Shown here: piece after piece, positions 36,890-45,936 of the stretch
Layout of the letters: each line of letters opens with the position of its first letter
Numbering within the stretch: position 1 is the stretch's first letter
DNA from: an uncultured Mycoplasmatota bacterium
GTDB taxonomy: Bacteria > Bacillota_I > Bacilli_A > RF39 > UBA660
NCBI GenBank assembly: GCA_946402735.1
Contig: CAMIXH010000003.1
Location: 1-64,000, forward strand
Direction: 5' to 3'
DNA length: 64,000 bases
Notes under the pieces: model-generated
What the model saw: only the letters and a program-made list of their open reading frames with translations
The model's database searches: none
What the model was told of the DNA's origin: nothing
Made by a program: the position numbers and the translations under genes

Positions 36890-39058
36890 TTATTCATCTT
36901 TATACATCTTTAAATATGTATTTCGCTTTTCTGCATATGATGTTTGAATAGATGAATTAAATGAATCTAATGATCCAATTATTATTAATGATGATTTAGC
37001 ACGAGTAATACCAGTATATATTAATTTATTATAAAACATTCTTTTAAAACTTTTGGCAAGTATTACTACTACATTATCATATTCACTACCTTGAGATTTA
37101 TGAATACTAATAGCATAAGCTAAATTAAATCTATCAAATTCACCATTTTGATATCTTACTTTATTACCTTCAAAATCAATAGTAATTACCATCTTCTTAT
37201 CAACATATTCTATGTCACTAATATAACCAATATCGCCATTAAATACATTGTTTTCTACATCATTAATTAGTTGTATTACTTTATCACCTATTCTATAGTA
37301 CTTATCACCTACTAAATATCTTTCTTCATTAGGATTAAAAATATTTGATAACATTTCATTTAAATTATCTATTCCATTTAAGCCCTTATACATAGGAGCT
37401 AATACTTGAAAGTTTTCTATACTAATATTTTTCTTTTTTACTTTATTACATATTTCTTTTAAGTATCCTCTTATATCATCATCATTACTTTCAATAAATT
37501 TAAAATCATCATAACTATTATCAATACTATCAAATTCTCTTTTTTCTCTTATATCTTTTGCTAAATAAGTAATATAGCTTCCATCTTTAACTCTATATAT
37601 TGTATTTAAAAATGTACTTTTAATACTATCAAAATTTAATAGATCATTTAATACATCACCTGGTGCTATTGAAGGAAGTTGATTAGCATCTCCAATTAAT
37701 AATAGTTTTGCATTTACTCTTAATGCTTTTAATAATGCACTGAATAAGAATATATCAATCATACTAGCTTCATCAACAATAATAACTTTTTCACCAGCTT
37801 TATTATATTCATCTAATCCAAATGTAAGTGTCTCTTTATTCCATTTTAAAAACTTGTGAATTGTATATGCTGGAGCCCCAACACTTTCACTAATTCTTTT
37901 AGCACTTTTACCAGTTGGAGCAAGTAAAGCTATTTCTCTTTTATCTATTTTATTAATGTTTTCTAATAATTCAACAATAGCTTTAATAATAGTTGTTTTT
38001 CCAGTACCAGGCCCACCAGATATAATATAAAAATTATTTTTAATTGATTCTTTAATCGCAGTTTTTTGATCTTTATTAAATTCTATTTTATTATCAATCT
38101 CATATTTAGTAATATAATCATCTATTTTTTTAGAATTAAATTTATTTTCAATATTACATAATCTATGAACACTATGAAGTATATTATGCTCTGCTTCATA
38201 AAAATCATATAACATTACTTTATCTTGCATCTCAATAATTTCAGAATCATTTATTAATTCTTTTAAGTATTCTACATACATATTAGAATCTATATTTTTA
38301 TTAAAACATCTTTTTAATCTTATAAATAATTCATCTTTATATATTAAAGTATCTCCAGTTTCATAACACATAGTATAAACTATATGTTTAATCAATGCTT
38401 TAACTCTTATACTACTCATTTCATCGTTATTATTATTTAAATATATTAAATCAAGTTTATTGAATGGAATATAATCAGTTAACTCATATATGTCTTCATC
38501 TATTATTTTAAGTATTTCTATTCCATACATTGTAGATAAATCAATTGATTCTTTCATAGTAAAACCAAGAGAAGTTAATTTAATAATTAAATCTTGATTC
38601 ATTTCACTACTAACAATACCATCATGAATTAGTTTAGCTTTTTTCATATTCATACCACTTACAAGTGATAATCTTTCATAATCATCTTTAATAATATCTA
38701 ATGTATCTTCACCAAATTTATCAACAATCTTTTTAGCAGTCTTTTCACCTATTCCTTTAAATAAACCACTACTTAAATATAATATTAAACCTTCTTTATC
38801 ACTTGGGGTACTTATCTCATAAGATGCTACACTATATTGAAGACCATATTTAGGATGATTAACCATTTCACCATAAAAAGTATAATCAACATTTTCATTT
38901 ATTTCAGTAAATGATCCTGTAAATCCTATTACTTTATTAATATATTCTTCTAATTCTTCATCATTAGTTTCTTTCACTTTAAAAAGACCAACTTTGTATG
39001 GACCAGTATTACTTTCAAAAATAATTTTTCTAATGTTTCCTAAAATATATTTCTTCAT
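36890..39058 (-). CDS. recD2: RecD2-type ATP-dependent 5'-3' DNA helicase
   Basis: 722 residues. The N-terminal region with helix-hairpin-helix segments (GLFKGIGEKTAKKIVDKFG near 96-114) is typical of RecD2 without RecBC. SF1B helicase motifs: GGPGTGKTTIIKA, VDEASMIDIFL, GDANQLPSI and the C-terminal YAISIHKSQGSEYDNVVV. Roles are in mismatch repair and replication-fork stability. It follows tRNA-Arg; no strong ribosome binding site is visible. Confidence 0.95.
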   Translation of the reverse strand: MKKYILGNIRKIIFESNTGPYKVGLFKVKETNDEELEEYINKVIGFTGSFTEINENVDYTFYGEMVNHPKYGLQYSVASYEISTPSDKEGLILYLSSGLFKGIGEKTAKKIVDKFGEDTLDIIKDDYERLSLVSGMNMKKAKLIHDGIVSSEMNQDLIIKLTSLGFTMKESIDLSTMYGIEILKIIDEDIYELTDYIPFNKLDLIYLNNNNDEMSSIRVKALIKHIVYTMCYETGDTLIYKDELFIRLKRCFNKNIDSNMYVEYLKELINDSEIIEMQDKVMLYDFYEAEHNILHSVHRLCNIENKFNSKKIDDYITKYEIDNKIEFNKDQKTAIKESIKNNFYIISGGPGTGKTTIIKAIVELLENINKIDKREIALLAPTGKSAKRISESVGAPAYTIHKFLKWNKETLTFGLDEYNKAGEKVIIVDEASMIDIFLFSALLKALRVNAKLLLIGDANQLPSIAPGDVLNDLLNFDSIKSTFLNTIYRVKDGSYITYLAKDIREKREFDSIDNSYDDFKFIESNDDDIRGYLKEICNKVKKKNISIENFQVLAPMYKGLNGIDNLNEMLSNIFNPNEERYLVGDKYYRIGDKVIQLINDVENNVFNGDIGYISDIEYVDKKMVITIDFEGNKVRYQNGEFDRFNLAYAISIHKSQGSEYDNVVVILAKSFKRMFYNKLIYTGITRAKSSLIIIGSLDSFNSSIQTSYAEKRNTYLKMYKDE

Positions 39059-39076
39059 ACAAAATATAATATCACA

Positions 39077-39106
39077 TAAAAAAACAATTTAGTATATAAA
39101 CTAAAT
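39077..39106 (-). terminator. Terminator after tRNA-Arg
   Basis: ATTTAGT/ACTAAAT stem (39087-39093 and 39100-39106) followed by TTGTTTTTTT. Confidence 0.75.
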
Positions 39107-39120
39107 CATTTTTATCCCTC

Positions 39121-39197
39121 TGGCGTCCCCGATTGGAATCGAACCAACGACCTATTGCTTAGGAGGCAATCGCTCTATCCTACTGAGCTACGAGGAC
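39121..39197 (-). tRNA. tRNA-Arg (anticodon CCU), CCA encoded
   Basis: Acceptor GTCCTCG pairs with CGGGGAC (one T-G wobble), discriminator G, CCA at 39121-39123. Anticodon loop CTCCTAA inside ATTGC/GCAAT gives CCT. The T-loop TTCGATT is normal. It begins 10 bp after the HD-domain gene with no promoter between, so it may be processed from the cdsA-rseP operon transcript. Confidence 0.95.
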
Positions 39198-39207
39198 AAA
39201 AAAGAAA

Positions 39208-39690
39208 CTATTGTTGTATTAATAAAAGAATTAATACATTTATTGATAAATTAATCTTATATCTAAAGAATTCATATATACTTACTAGTTTATCGCAAAC
39301 ACAAACCACTTTAGATTCAATATATTTTGGTTTTCCTTTTACGATTGGATACATATGTGTAAGTATTATATCTTCTTCTATTTCATTTAATTTAAAATAC
39401 TTTTTAGAATTTTCTAACGATATTTTAGGATGATCGTTTAAAAATGATTTATATTTTTCATTTGATCTACTTAAATCTTCCACAGTAAAGAAATCATGTA
39501 GAAGTGCTCCTCTTGTACACGATACATAATCAAGTCCACATTTTTTAGATACATAAAAACTCATCTTAGATACTCTATTAATATGATCTAATCTGTTATT
39601 TCCATGATGAACTACACTCTTTAGCTCTCTATATTTATTAATATTATAAAATTCACTATATATACTATAATATATATTCTTATTACTCAT
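39208..39690 (-). CDS. HD-domain phosphohydrolase-like protein
   Basis: 160 residues. Metal-binding HD-domain ligands appear in order: HHGNNRLDHINRVS (about 28-41), LLHDFF (HD pair), ILTHMYP and a later CDK with Asp. The C-terminus is hydrophobic. The substrate, a nucleotide or other phosphoester, is unknown. It is the last protein gene of the cdsA-rseP operon. Confidence 0.8.
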   Translation of the reverse strand: MSNKNIYYSIYSEFYNINKYRELKSVVHHGNNRLDHINRVSKMSFYVSKKCGLDYVSCTRGALLHDFFTVEDLSRSNEKYKSFLNDHPKISLENSKKYFKLNEIEEDIILTHMYPIVKGKPKYIESKVVCVCDKLVSIYEFFRYKINLSINVLILLLIQQ

Positions 39691-39708
39691 AATTAATCAC
39701 GACAATAT

Positions 39709-40080
39709 TTATATCCATCTAGGTATATATAAATTTCTTGTATATCCTTCCATATATTTGTCATACTCTTTAATTATTCCACCAACTATATATGCAATAA
39801 TATTTGTTTCTTTTTTAGAAACTTTTAGAGATGATAAAAAATTATTTAAAACAGTCCTAAACTCCCTATCGTCAAAATATCTAACAACTGCTTTATTTAG
39901 ATCAGTTGCTTTTTTTATTTCACCTTTACTTTTAATATTGATTGAAAATATAAATGATTGATATATTTGAATGACTTTATCACTCATATAATCAAGTTCA
40001 TTAAATTCTTCATTAATTATTCTATAATAATCCTTACAATATTTAAGTACAATTTTATTCTCAAGATATCTATTTTCCAT
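39709..40080 (-). CDS. Unknown cytoplasmic protein in the cdsA-rseP operon
   Basis: 123 residues from ATG 40080 (MENRYLENK); GGTGGG lies 5 bases upstream, within the rseP stop region. The longer frame from 40110 would overlap rseP. Rich in Lys, Tyr, Ile and Asn, probably helical, with no signal peptide and no known motif. Confidence 0.65.
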   Translation of the reverse strand: MENRYLENKIVLKYCKDYYRIINEEFNELDYMSDKVIQIYQSFIFSINIKSKGEIKKATDLNKAVVRYFDDREFRTVLNNFLSSLKVSKKETNIIAYIVGGIIKEYDKYMEGYTRNLYIPRWI

Positions 40081-40081
40081 A

Positions 40082-41143
40082 TTAACCCACCACAAGTCTT
40101 GTAATATCATTAAATGTTACAAATAACATAAGTAATATCATTAAACCAAATCCAATATAGTTTAATGCATTTTCTAGTTTCTCACCAGTTTTCCTTCTTA
40201 TTATTTTTTCTATTATTAAGATTAATACTCTTCCTCCATCAAATACAGGAATTGGAATTAAATTAACAATACCCACATTTATACTAAGATATGCTGTTAA
40301 GTAAATTAATGTTTCAAATCCTTGTGATTTAACTTGATCTACTATTGAATAAATACCAACTGGTCCACTTAAACTCTTAACTGATACTTGTCCAGTAAAT
40401 AATGAGCCAATTATTCTAAAAATAGTAACAGAATTTTCATATGTTCCAACAAATCCATATTTTAATGCATTTACGAAACCTTTTTTATGAGTAGTACCTT
40501 CAGATACTATTCCAAATACTCTTACTTCTTCACCTTTTTCATTAGTTGTAACTTCTGGAACAACAGTATATGTTCGTTCTTCTCCACTACTCTTTACAAC
40601 AACAAATTCATAACTATCTTTTATCTTTTTAGCTGATACTTCAAGTAAAAAGTCATCCCATGTATTTATACTTACTCCATTTACAGAAATTATTTTATCT
40701 CCACTTTCAATTCCAGCAATATATGCTGGCTTTCCTTCAACTGCTTCTTTTACTACTGGTTCACTAACTGGCATTCCATATATTAAACCACTAATAAAGA
40801 ATAAAACAATTGCCAAAACAAAATTGAAAACTATTCCATTTATAAGTACCCATAAAACATGAAAAAAACCTTTATTTTCTAAAACCCTATCTTTTTTTAT
40901 TTTAGAACCTTTTTCCTCTTTTTCAGCCATAGCTACAAAACCACCAATTGGAAATGCTCTAAATGAATAAGTTGTTTCACTATTTTTAGGTTTTTTCTTA
41001 AAAATAACTGGTCCCATTCCAATTGAGAATTCTTCTACATAAACACCACTTTTTTTAGCAGCAATAAAGTGTCCAAATTCATGTATTGAAATAATTAGAC
41101 CAAGCATTATAAACAATATTAATAATGTGATTATAAAATTCAT
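40082..41143 (-). CDS. rseP: Site-2 membrane metalloprotease
   Basis: 353 residues. Zinc motif HEFGH in the first helix (about 21-25), a single PDZ domain (about 125-205, IESGDKIISVNGVSI) and the second active-site element PIPVFDGGRV near 290. Four helices. It cleaves membrane-bound regulators and remnant signal peptides. Downstream of cdsA, a common Bacilli order. Confidence 0.95.
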   Translation of the reverse strand: MNFIITLLILFIMLGLIISIHEFGHFIAAKKSGVYVEEFSIGMGPVIFKKKPKNSETTYSFRAFPIGGFVAMAEKEEKGSKIKKDRVLENKGFFHVLWVLINGIVFNFVLAIVLFFISGLIYGMPVSEPVVKEAVEGKPAYIAGIESGDKIISVNGVSINTWDDFLLEVSAKKIKDSYEFVVVKSSGEERTYTVVPEVTTNEKGEEVRVFGIVSEGTTHKKGFVNALKYGFVGTYENSVTIFRIIGSLFTGQVSVKSLSGPVGIYSIVDQVKSQGFETLIYLTAYLSINVGIVNLIPIPVFDGGRVLILIIEKIIRRKTGEKLENALNYIGFGLMILLMLFVTFNDITRLVVG

Positions 41144-41154
41144 TTATTTTCCTC

Positions 41155-41949
41155 CTAGAAGAAAGACACCAAGTATGAAAATGCCAATATAGCAAATAAA
41201 ATACTATCAAGTCTATCTAATACTCCACCATGTCCTGGCATAATATTTCCATAATCTTTAACACCATATCTTCTCTTAATAGCTGAGAATACTAAATCTC
41301 CAAATTCTGCTATTAATGATAATACTAAAGATATTATAATTACTAAAAATAAACTAGCAGATACATCTATGAATGTTTTAAAGAATACAGTTCCTAAAAA
41401 AGTTCCAAAGAATACTCCACCAATCATACCTTCAACTGTTTTATTTGGTGAAACAGCTGGACATAATTTATGTTTTCCAATCTTAGTTCCATAGAAGTGA
41501 GCAAATGTATCAGACATAATTGTAATAAGTGCTACATATAATAAATATAGTACATCCATATTTCTTAAAGTTATTAAATAACTAAATGAAATACCTAAGA
41601 ATAATGTTGATGATACTAATACTAAAGCATCTTCAGCATCATAATCCTTTTTATCTAATACAATTAATGGTAAAAAGCATACAAAGAAATCTAATATAAC
41701 CAATCTATAATCTAAAAAGAAATTAATATTAGTAGTTAATGGTGATATTATTATCAATACATATGTTAGTGCAGATAAGAATTTTATGTATGGTGAAATC
41801 TTTTTTTCTTTTTCACGAACACGTAATAATTCATAGTATCCAACTAACGCAGCAAGAACTACACCAATATAATATGGTATTCCTCCTATTATTATAATTG
41901 GTATTACAATTATTAATGCAACTAATGCACTGATTACTCTTTGTTTCAT
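41155..41949 (-). CDS. cdsA: Phosphatidate cytidylyltransferase
   Basis: 264 residues from ATG 41949; the GTG at 41958 belongs to AGGTGAGT. Many helices; the CdsA signature near the C-terminus reads SAIKRRYGVKDYGNIMPGHGGVLDRLDS. It makes CDP-diacylglycerol, the precursor for PssA and PgsA in this window. Confidence 0.95.
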   Translation of the reverse strand: MKQRVISALVALIIVIPIIIIGGIPYYIGVVLAALVGYYELLRVREKEKKISPYIKFLSALTYVLIIISPLTTNINFFLDYRLVILDFFVCFLPLIVLDKKDYDAEDALVLVSSTLFLGISFSYLITLRNMDVLYLLYVALITIMSDTFAHFYGTKIGKHKLCPAVSPNKTVEGMIGGVFFGTFLGTVFFKTFIDVSASLFLVIIISLVLSLIAEFGDLVFSAIKRRYGVKDYGNIMPGHGGVLDRLDSILFAILAFSYLVSFF

Positions 41950-41967
41950 TATACTCACCTAACAAAT

Positions 41968-41996
41968 ATTATAGCATGATGAAGATTATTTAACAA
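41968..41996 (-). promoter_or_regulatory. Promoter of the cdsA operon
   Basis: TTGTTA (41991-41996), a 17-bp spacer, then TATAAT (41968-41973) with extended TGC. Confidence 0.8.
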
Positions 41997-42008
41997 GTTT
42001 ATTAACAA

Positions 42009-42039
42009 TAAAAAAGAATCTATTACTTACATAGATTCT
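42009..42039 (-). terminator. Terminator after the 225-residue protein gene
   Basis: AGAATCTAT/ATAGATTCT stem (42015-42023 and 42031-42039) then TTTTTATTG. Confidence 0.85.
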
Positions 42040-42700
42040 CTATTCCTTTTACATATATTAAAGTGGAATTTTTATATGCTTCACACCACTCTTCTGACAT
42101 CTTGATCTTTTCATATTTACCACATTTTTCATTCTCATATTTAGCTTTTTGATAATTATAATTATCACCCTTCAAGCAATACTCCTGGCCTTCTTCATCA
42201 TAAACCCAATCATAATTATCATTAACATTTTCAAATACTGGGAATAAAACTATATTATAATCATCTTCTTCATTTATTACTTTAAATCTTGTATTTCCAA
42301 AATCCTTAGCAATCATAACAGCGTTCTCTACATCTTTTTCTGTTTTAAAGCTTTCAATCATTTCACTAGTATAAACACCATCATTAGTAAGTATTTGTAA
42401 TTTTTCTTTTGTTATTTTGACGCCTTCTCTATTTGTATAAATTTCATTTTGATATTCATAATTATTTGGGCACACTACTTCTTCATCATAATCTGCTATT
42501 ATATATTTCTTATTTGTTCTACAAAAATAAACTTTATAAAAAAAAGCTTTATATAATATAGAATTTTCACTCTCTACAGTAATAGATATTTTAGGATTAG
42601 TATTATTTGTTTTAGCATTAAAATAATCTATATATATGATAGAAAAAATAACTAAAATTGATATAAAAATAATAATTAAGTATTTTAATAATTTCTTCAT
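42023..42700 (-). CDS. Membrane-anchored extracytoplasmic protein, unknown
   Basis: 225 residues. An N-terminal signal anchor (about 7-26, YLIIIFISILVIFSIIYI) and an outside domain with five or six Cys, so disulfides are possible. The middle has an EIYTNREGVKITKEKLQILTNDGVYT stretch. No lipobox. No family recognised. GAGGTAC precedes the ATG. Confidence 0.72.
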   Translation of the reverse strand: MKKLLKYLIIIFISILVIFSIIYIDYFNAKTNNTNPKISITVESENSILYKAFFYKVYFCRTNKKYIIADYDEEVVCPNNYEYQNEIYTNREGVKITKEKLQILTNDGVYTSEMIESFKTEKDVENAVMIAKDFGNTRFKVINEEDDYNIVLFPVFENVNDNYDWVYDEEGQEYCLKGDNYNYQKAKYENEKCGKYEKIKMSEEWCEAYKNSTLIYVKGIENLCK

Positions 42701-42763
42701 AAAATGTACCTCTATACATAATTAATTATATATATAATACTATTAAAAGTAAATGGTATTTGT

Positions 42764-42791
42764 TTGCAAAAATTAATTTTTAGTTTATAAT
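42764..42791 (+). promoter_or_regulatory. Promoter of the 203-residue anchored protein
   Basis: TTGCAA (42764-42769), a 16-bp spacer, then TATAAT (42786-42791). Confidence 0.6.
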
Positions 42792-42809
42792 AATTTCATG
42801 GTGAAAGAA

Positions 42810-43421
42810 ATGAAAAAAATATTCTTAATAATTATGATTTTATCTAGTTTTATAACTGTTAAAGCTTATGAAAATGACTACTTCAAAGTTGATATTCCAG
42901 ATGGTTATAACTTAACTAGTAAATCAAATAACACTTATAAATGGGAGAAAGAAAATAATTATATTGCAATAACAGTTTCAAATAATAGTGAAACCAAATA
43001 TAATATTAAATATTACACCGATGAAGATATAGAAAATCAAAAAAATTATATTGAAAAAAGAATCAATGAAGGTTTAGCAAAATATAATATTAAATCAACT
43101 GTTTCAAATATAAGAAAAGATAACATAGATGATATATATTTTATAGAATATGATTTATATCTTCCAAGCAAAAAAGCTATTGGATATGACACATATCAAA
43201 AAGGAAGAATATATTCACTTGATAAATACTTAATAACACTTATTTATAATAATGATAGTCAAATCAAAGAAGAAGAATATAATATTTTTATTAATAGTTT
43301 TACTATTAAAGATATTGCTATTGATACTAAAATAAAAAGATTAATAATAGCTGCTATTGTTATAGGAGTTGTATCTGGAATAATTGGATACTTTGTATCA
43401 TTAAAAAAGAAAAAGCATTAA
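42810..43421 (+). CDS. Secreted protein with C-terminal membrane anchor, unknown
   Basis: 203 residues from ATG 42810. The upstream ATG at 42798 coincides with the predicted transcript start, while GGTGAAAG fits 42810. Signal peptide (MKKIFLIIMILSSFITVKA), an outside domain of about 140 residues with DYFKVDIPDGYNLTS and YDLYLPSKKAIGYDTYQ, then a C-terminal helix (about 175-197) and KKKKH. Unknown family. Confidence 0.72.
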   Translation: MKKIFLIIMILSSFITVKAYENDYFKVDIPDGYNLTSKSNNTYKWEKENNYIAITVSNNSETKYNIKYYTDEDIENQKNYIEKRINEGLAKYNIKSTVSNIRKDNIDDIYFIEYDLYLPSKKAIGYDTYQKGRIYSLDKYLITLIYNNDSQIKEEEYNIFINSFTIKDIAIDTKIKRLIIAAIVIGVVSGIIGYFVSLKKKKH

Positions 43422-43437
43422 TATGCTTTTTTTATTT
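43411..43437. terminator. Bidirectional terminator between convergent anchored-protein genes
   Basis: AAAAGCAT/ATGCTTTT stem with loop TAAT and T runs; it overlaps both gene ends. Confidence 0.75.
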
Positions 43438-43924
43438 GTATTGTATTCACCGATAAAATAATAGAAACAAAACTAATAAAACCAAGTATCATAAAAACAA
43501 ATATATTATCATATGTTTTAGGATTTTCTATTTCATTAGGTGATCCTTCTGGTTTCTTAGGAAGAGCTACTCTAGAGCAATAATTCTTTATACAATAATT
43601 TATATTGTATACAAGATTACCATGCCCATCAATCAATACTCTATCATTAGTAATATATCTATAAAAGGTCTTTTTTGATTCTTCTATTCTAATATATCCA
43701 TCTAGTTCTTTATAATATTCTTCTGTTTCTTCCCTCTCTATTTCATTAGTTTCACTATTTAATACTTCCCTATACCAAAGATATCTATCTTCACTTTCAA
43801 TAAACATTTCATCTAACCAATATGGGTATTCCTCTTGCCAATCACTATAAGTAATATATGATTCAGCACTAACTTTATTAATAAATAAGCAAAAGAATAA
43901 AATAAAAATTAATAATTTCTTCAT
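43418..43924 (-). CDS. Secreted protein with C-terminal membrane anchor, unknown
   Basis: 168 residues from ATG 43924, preceded by AAGGAGG. Signal peptide ending KVSA, an acidic Tyr/Trp/Glu-rich outside domain (DWQEEYPYWLDEMFIESEDRY-like start), two Cys near INYCIKNYC, and a C-terminal helix (about 140-160). The same plan as the convergent neighbour but no clear sequence match to it. Confidence 0.7.
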   Translation of the reverse strand: MKKLLIFILFFCLFINKVSAESYITYSDWQEEYPYWLDEMFIESEDRYLWYREVLNSETNEIEREETEEYYKELDGYIRIEESKKTFYRYITNDRVLIDGHGNLVYNINYCIKNYCSRVALPKKPEGSPNEIENPKTYDNIFVFMILGFISFVSIILSVNTIQIKKAY

Positions 43925-43982
43925 GTTTCCTCCTTCTACTAATATCATTAGCTAAAAATAAGGAAAACACTTTTAAAACAAA

Positions 43983-44012
43983 TAAAAAAGAGTTTGTATA
44001 AAACAAACTCTA
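43983..44012 (-). terminator. Terminator after the slipin gene
   Basis: AGAGTTTGT/ACAAACTCT stem then TTTTTTATT. Confidence 0.85.
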
Positions 44013-44016
44013 TTTT

Positions 44017-44814
44017 TTATTCTTCGTCTTTGCGAGTTAATTTTTGTATTTCTTTAACTACTTTAGCTCCACCATTACCTGCTCTAAATGCATCTAATAC
44101 TTCAATTGGAATACAGAATATTAATGTATTTGATTGATCTGAAGATACATCATTAATTGTAGATAATGTTCTTAAGTGCATTGCACCTGGAGTTTTAGCC
44201 ATTGTTTCAGCAGCAATAGCTAAGTTTTGAGAAGCTTCAACTTCACCTTTTGCTTTAGTAATAACAGCAGCTTTTTCTCTTTCAGCTTCAGCTACTTTAG
44301 CAATAACTCTCTTCATGTCTTCTGGAAGTTGAACATCTTTTAATTCAACGTTTTCAACTTTAATACCCCATGGATCAGTAGCAGCATCAATAACCTTACA
44401 AATACTATCTGATAATTTTTCTCTTTCACTTAATAATTCATCTAATGATACAGAACCAACTGCATTTCTCATTGTAGTTTGTGCAAGTTGACTAACTGCA
44501 TAATAGAAATTTTCAACTTCTAATACAGCTTTAGCTGCATCAAATATTTTGTAATAGATAACAGCATTAATTCTTACAGATACATTATCTTTTGTGATTG
44601 CATCTTGTTCAGGAACGTCAACAACTTTAGTTCTGATATCTACTTTTTTGTAAGATTCAACGATTGGTAAAATAACTCTCCATCCTGGATTAATTATCTT
44701 ACTAAACTTACCTAAATGAAATTTAACTCCTCTTTCATATTCATTAACTTGTACGATACTTCTTAGTAATACTATTAATACAACAACTATTACAATTCCT
44801 AAAAAAACATCCAT
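44017..44814 (-). CDS. Slipin (SPFH/stomatin-family) membrane protein
   Basis: 265 residues. One N-terminal helix (3-20), the SPFH/band-7 domain with NEYERGVKFHLGKF, PGWRVILPIVES and WGIKVENVELKDVQLPEDM, and a helical AEAEREKAAVITKAKGE segment. Members organise membrane microdomains. No NfeD partner is adjacent. GAGAGGAG precedes the ATG. Confidence 0.93.
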   Translation of the reverse strand: MDVFLGIVIVVVLIVLLRSIVQVNEYERGVKFHLGKFSKIINPGWRVILPIVESYKKVDIRTKVVDVPEQDAITKDNVSVRINAVIYYKIFDAAKAVLEVENFYYAVSQLAQTTMRNAVGSVSLDELLSEREKLSDSICKVIDAATDPWGIKVENVELKDVQLPEDMKRVIAKVAEAEREKAAVITKAKGEVEASQNLAIAAETMAKTPGAMHLRTLSTINDVSSDQSNTLIFCIPIEVLDAFRAGNGGAKVVKEIQKLTRKDEE

Positions 44815-44861
44815 ATAATCAATTCTCCTCTCGATATATATTATACCACAAAATGGCCAAT

Positions 44862-44884
44862 AAAAAAAGAGTATTTCTACTCTT
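44862..44884 (-). terminator. Terminator after the two paralogous membrane proteins
   Basis: AGAGTA/TACTCT stem then TTTTTTTATT, overlapping the stop codon at 44877. Confidence 0.75.
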
Positions 44885-45212
44885 CTACCTTTTTATTATC
44901 ACAATTAATTTTTATATCATATTCATCTATAAATATGCGATTTGAATATACTACTCCTTCAATACAATAATCATTTATTTTATCATTTTCATTAATGTAT
45001 TGGCCTTTAATTAGATCGTCTACATATATAATAACTGAATCTCCAATTTTAGTACTTATTCCATTGTCTTTAACATATGATTTACCAGCTGTCTTTAATT
45101 CTTTTGAAAGACTTATATAATCTCTATCTTGTTCTTTATATCCAATCATAAAGATAACAGTACACAAACCTACTATTACAAGTCCCCAAATAAACATTAC
45201 TACTTTATTCAT
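44877..45212 (-). CDS. Small anchored protein, paralogue of the upstream gene
   Basis: 111 residues from ATG 45212; GTG 45221 lies in GTGAGG. One N-terminal helix (about 5-24), then an outside domain of about 80 residues: L..EL..A..SY followed by GDSVIIYVDDLIKGQYI and two Cys. This matches the neighbour's DTVIVTVDTLKNNGYL pattern. Similar ectodomains occur in pilin-like proteins of gut Firmicutes; that link is my inference. Overlaps the upstream gene by 8 bp. Confidence 0.68.
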   Translation of the reverse strand: MNKVVMFIWGLVIVGLCTVIFMIGYKEQDRDYISLSKELKTAGKSYVKDNGISTKIGDSVIIYVDDLIKGQYINENDKINDYCIEGVVYSNRIFIDEYDIKINCDNKKVEE

Positions 45213-45609
45213 ATTCCTCACTATAACCTGTAGTTTTATAAACTGTACATCTTATATATGAAACAAAAGTACCAGTTTTAAGTATTTTAGTATATCCTTT
45301 GCATTCACGTCCAAATTTATCATATAAAGGTGTTAAATAACCATTGTTTTTTAAAGTATCAACTGTAACAATAACTGTATCAGAAGTACCGTGTGGATAA
45401 TTACTATTGTAATAGTTAACAGATGCTTCATTTAACTTAGCTTCTAAATCATAATAATCGGATTTATCAACTAATTCAATTGTTCCGCTTTCTTCACCAT
45501 TACCGAATATTCCTAATTTATGAAGTCCTATCGTTGCAACTAATAAGCATATTAAAAATAACAATAAAAATCCAAGTTCTGCTCTTAGTCCCCATCCATT
45601 TTTGTTCAT
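45205..45609 (-). CDS. Small anchored protein with degenerate prepilin-like N-terminus
   Basis: 134 residues from ATG 45609; GTG 45618 lies inside GGGTGAT. The start MNKNGWGLRAELGFLLLF resembles a prepilin signal (K-K-G-F-T-L-I-E-L) with one extra residue before Glu. Helix about 12-32, then an ectodomain with YYDLEAKLNEASVNYYNS, DTVIVTVDTLKNNGYLTPLYDKFGRECKGY and a second Cys. It may be a pilin-like or pilus-accessory protein. Unknown function. Confidence 0.68.
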   Translation of the reverse strand: MNKNGWGLRAELGFLLLFLICLLVATIGLHKLGIFGNGEESGTIELVDKSDYYDLEAKLNEASVNYYNSNYPHGTSDTVIVTVDTLKNNGYLTPLYDKFGRECKGYTKILKTGTFVSYIRCTVYKTTGYSEEYE

Positions 45610-45645
45610 TTTTATCACCCTTACATTCTAATTATACAATATAAA

Positions 45646-45936
45646 CTATAATAATTCTATTATTTTGTTTCTTGTTTCTTCATCTAAATCTTTTGCAATT
45701 TCTTTTATTTTATTTCTTTTTTCGTATAGATTTAAAGACTTCTCAAAATCGATTAATTTAGTCTCAATACTATTTATATACTTTGAAACATATGCTCTAC
45801 TAACAACATTATTATCCGCTATTTCTTGTAAGCTATAATCTTCAAAATAATAATACTCAAAATAATTTCTTTCTTTCTCAGTTAATAAATTACTATATAT
45901 TTCATACAAAGATAATAAATATTCTCTTTCCTTCAT
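45646..45936 (-). CDS. ylxM: YlxM-type SRP-associated HTH protein
   Basis: 96 residues, UPF0122 family. Pattern LYEIYSNLLTEKERNYFEYYYFEDYSLQEIADNN resembles sigma region 4; it binds and modulates the SRP pathway in some species. Usually next to ffh; here it shares one base (TAATG) with ftsY. Confidence 0.9.
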   Translation of the reverse strand: MKEREYLLSLYEIYSNLLTEKERNYFEYYYFEDYSLQEIADNNVVSRAYVSKYINSIETKLIDFEKSLNLYEKRNKIKEIAKDLDEETRNKIIELL

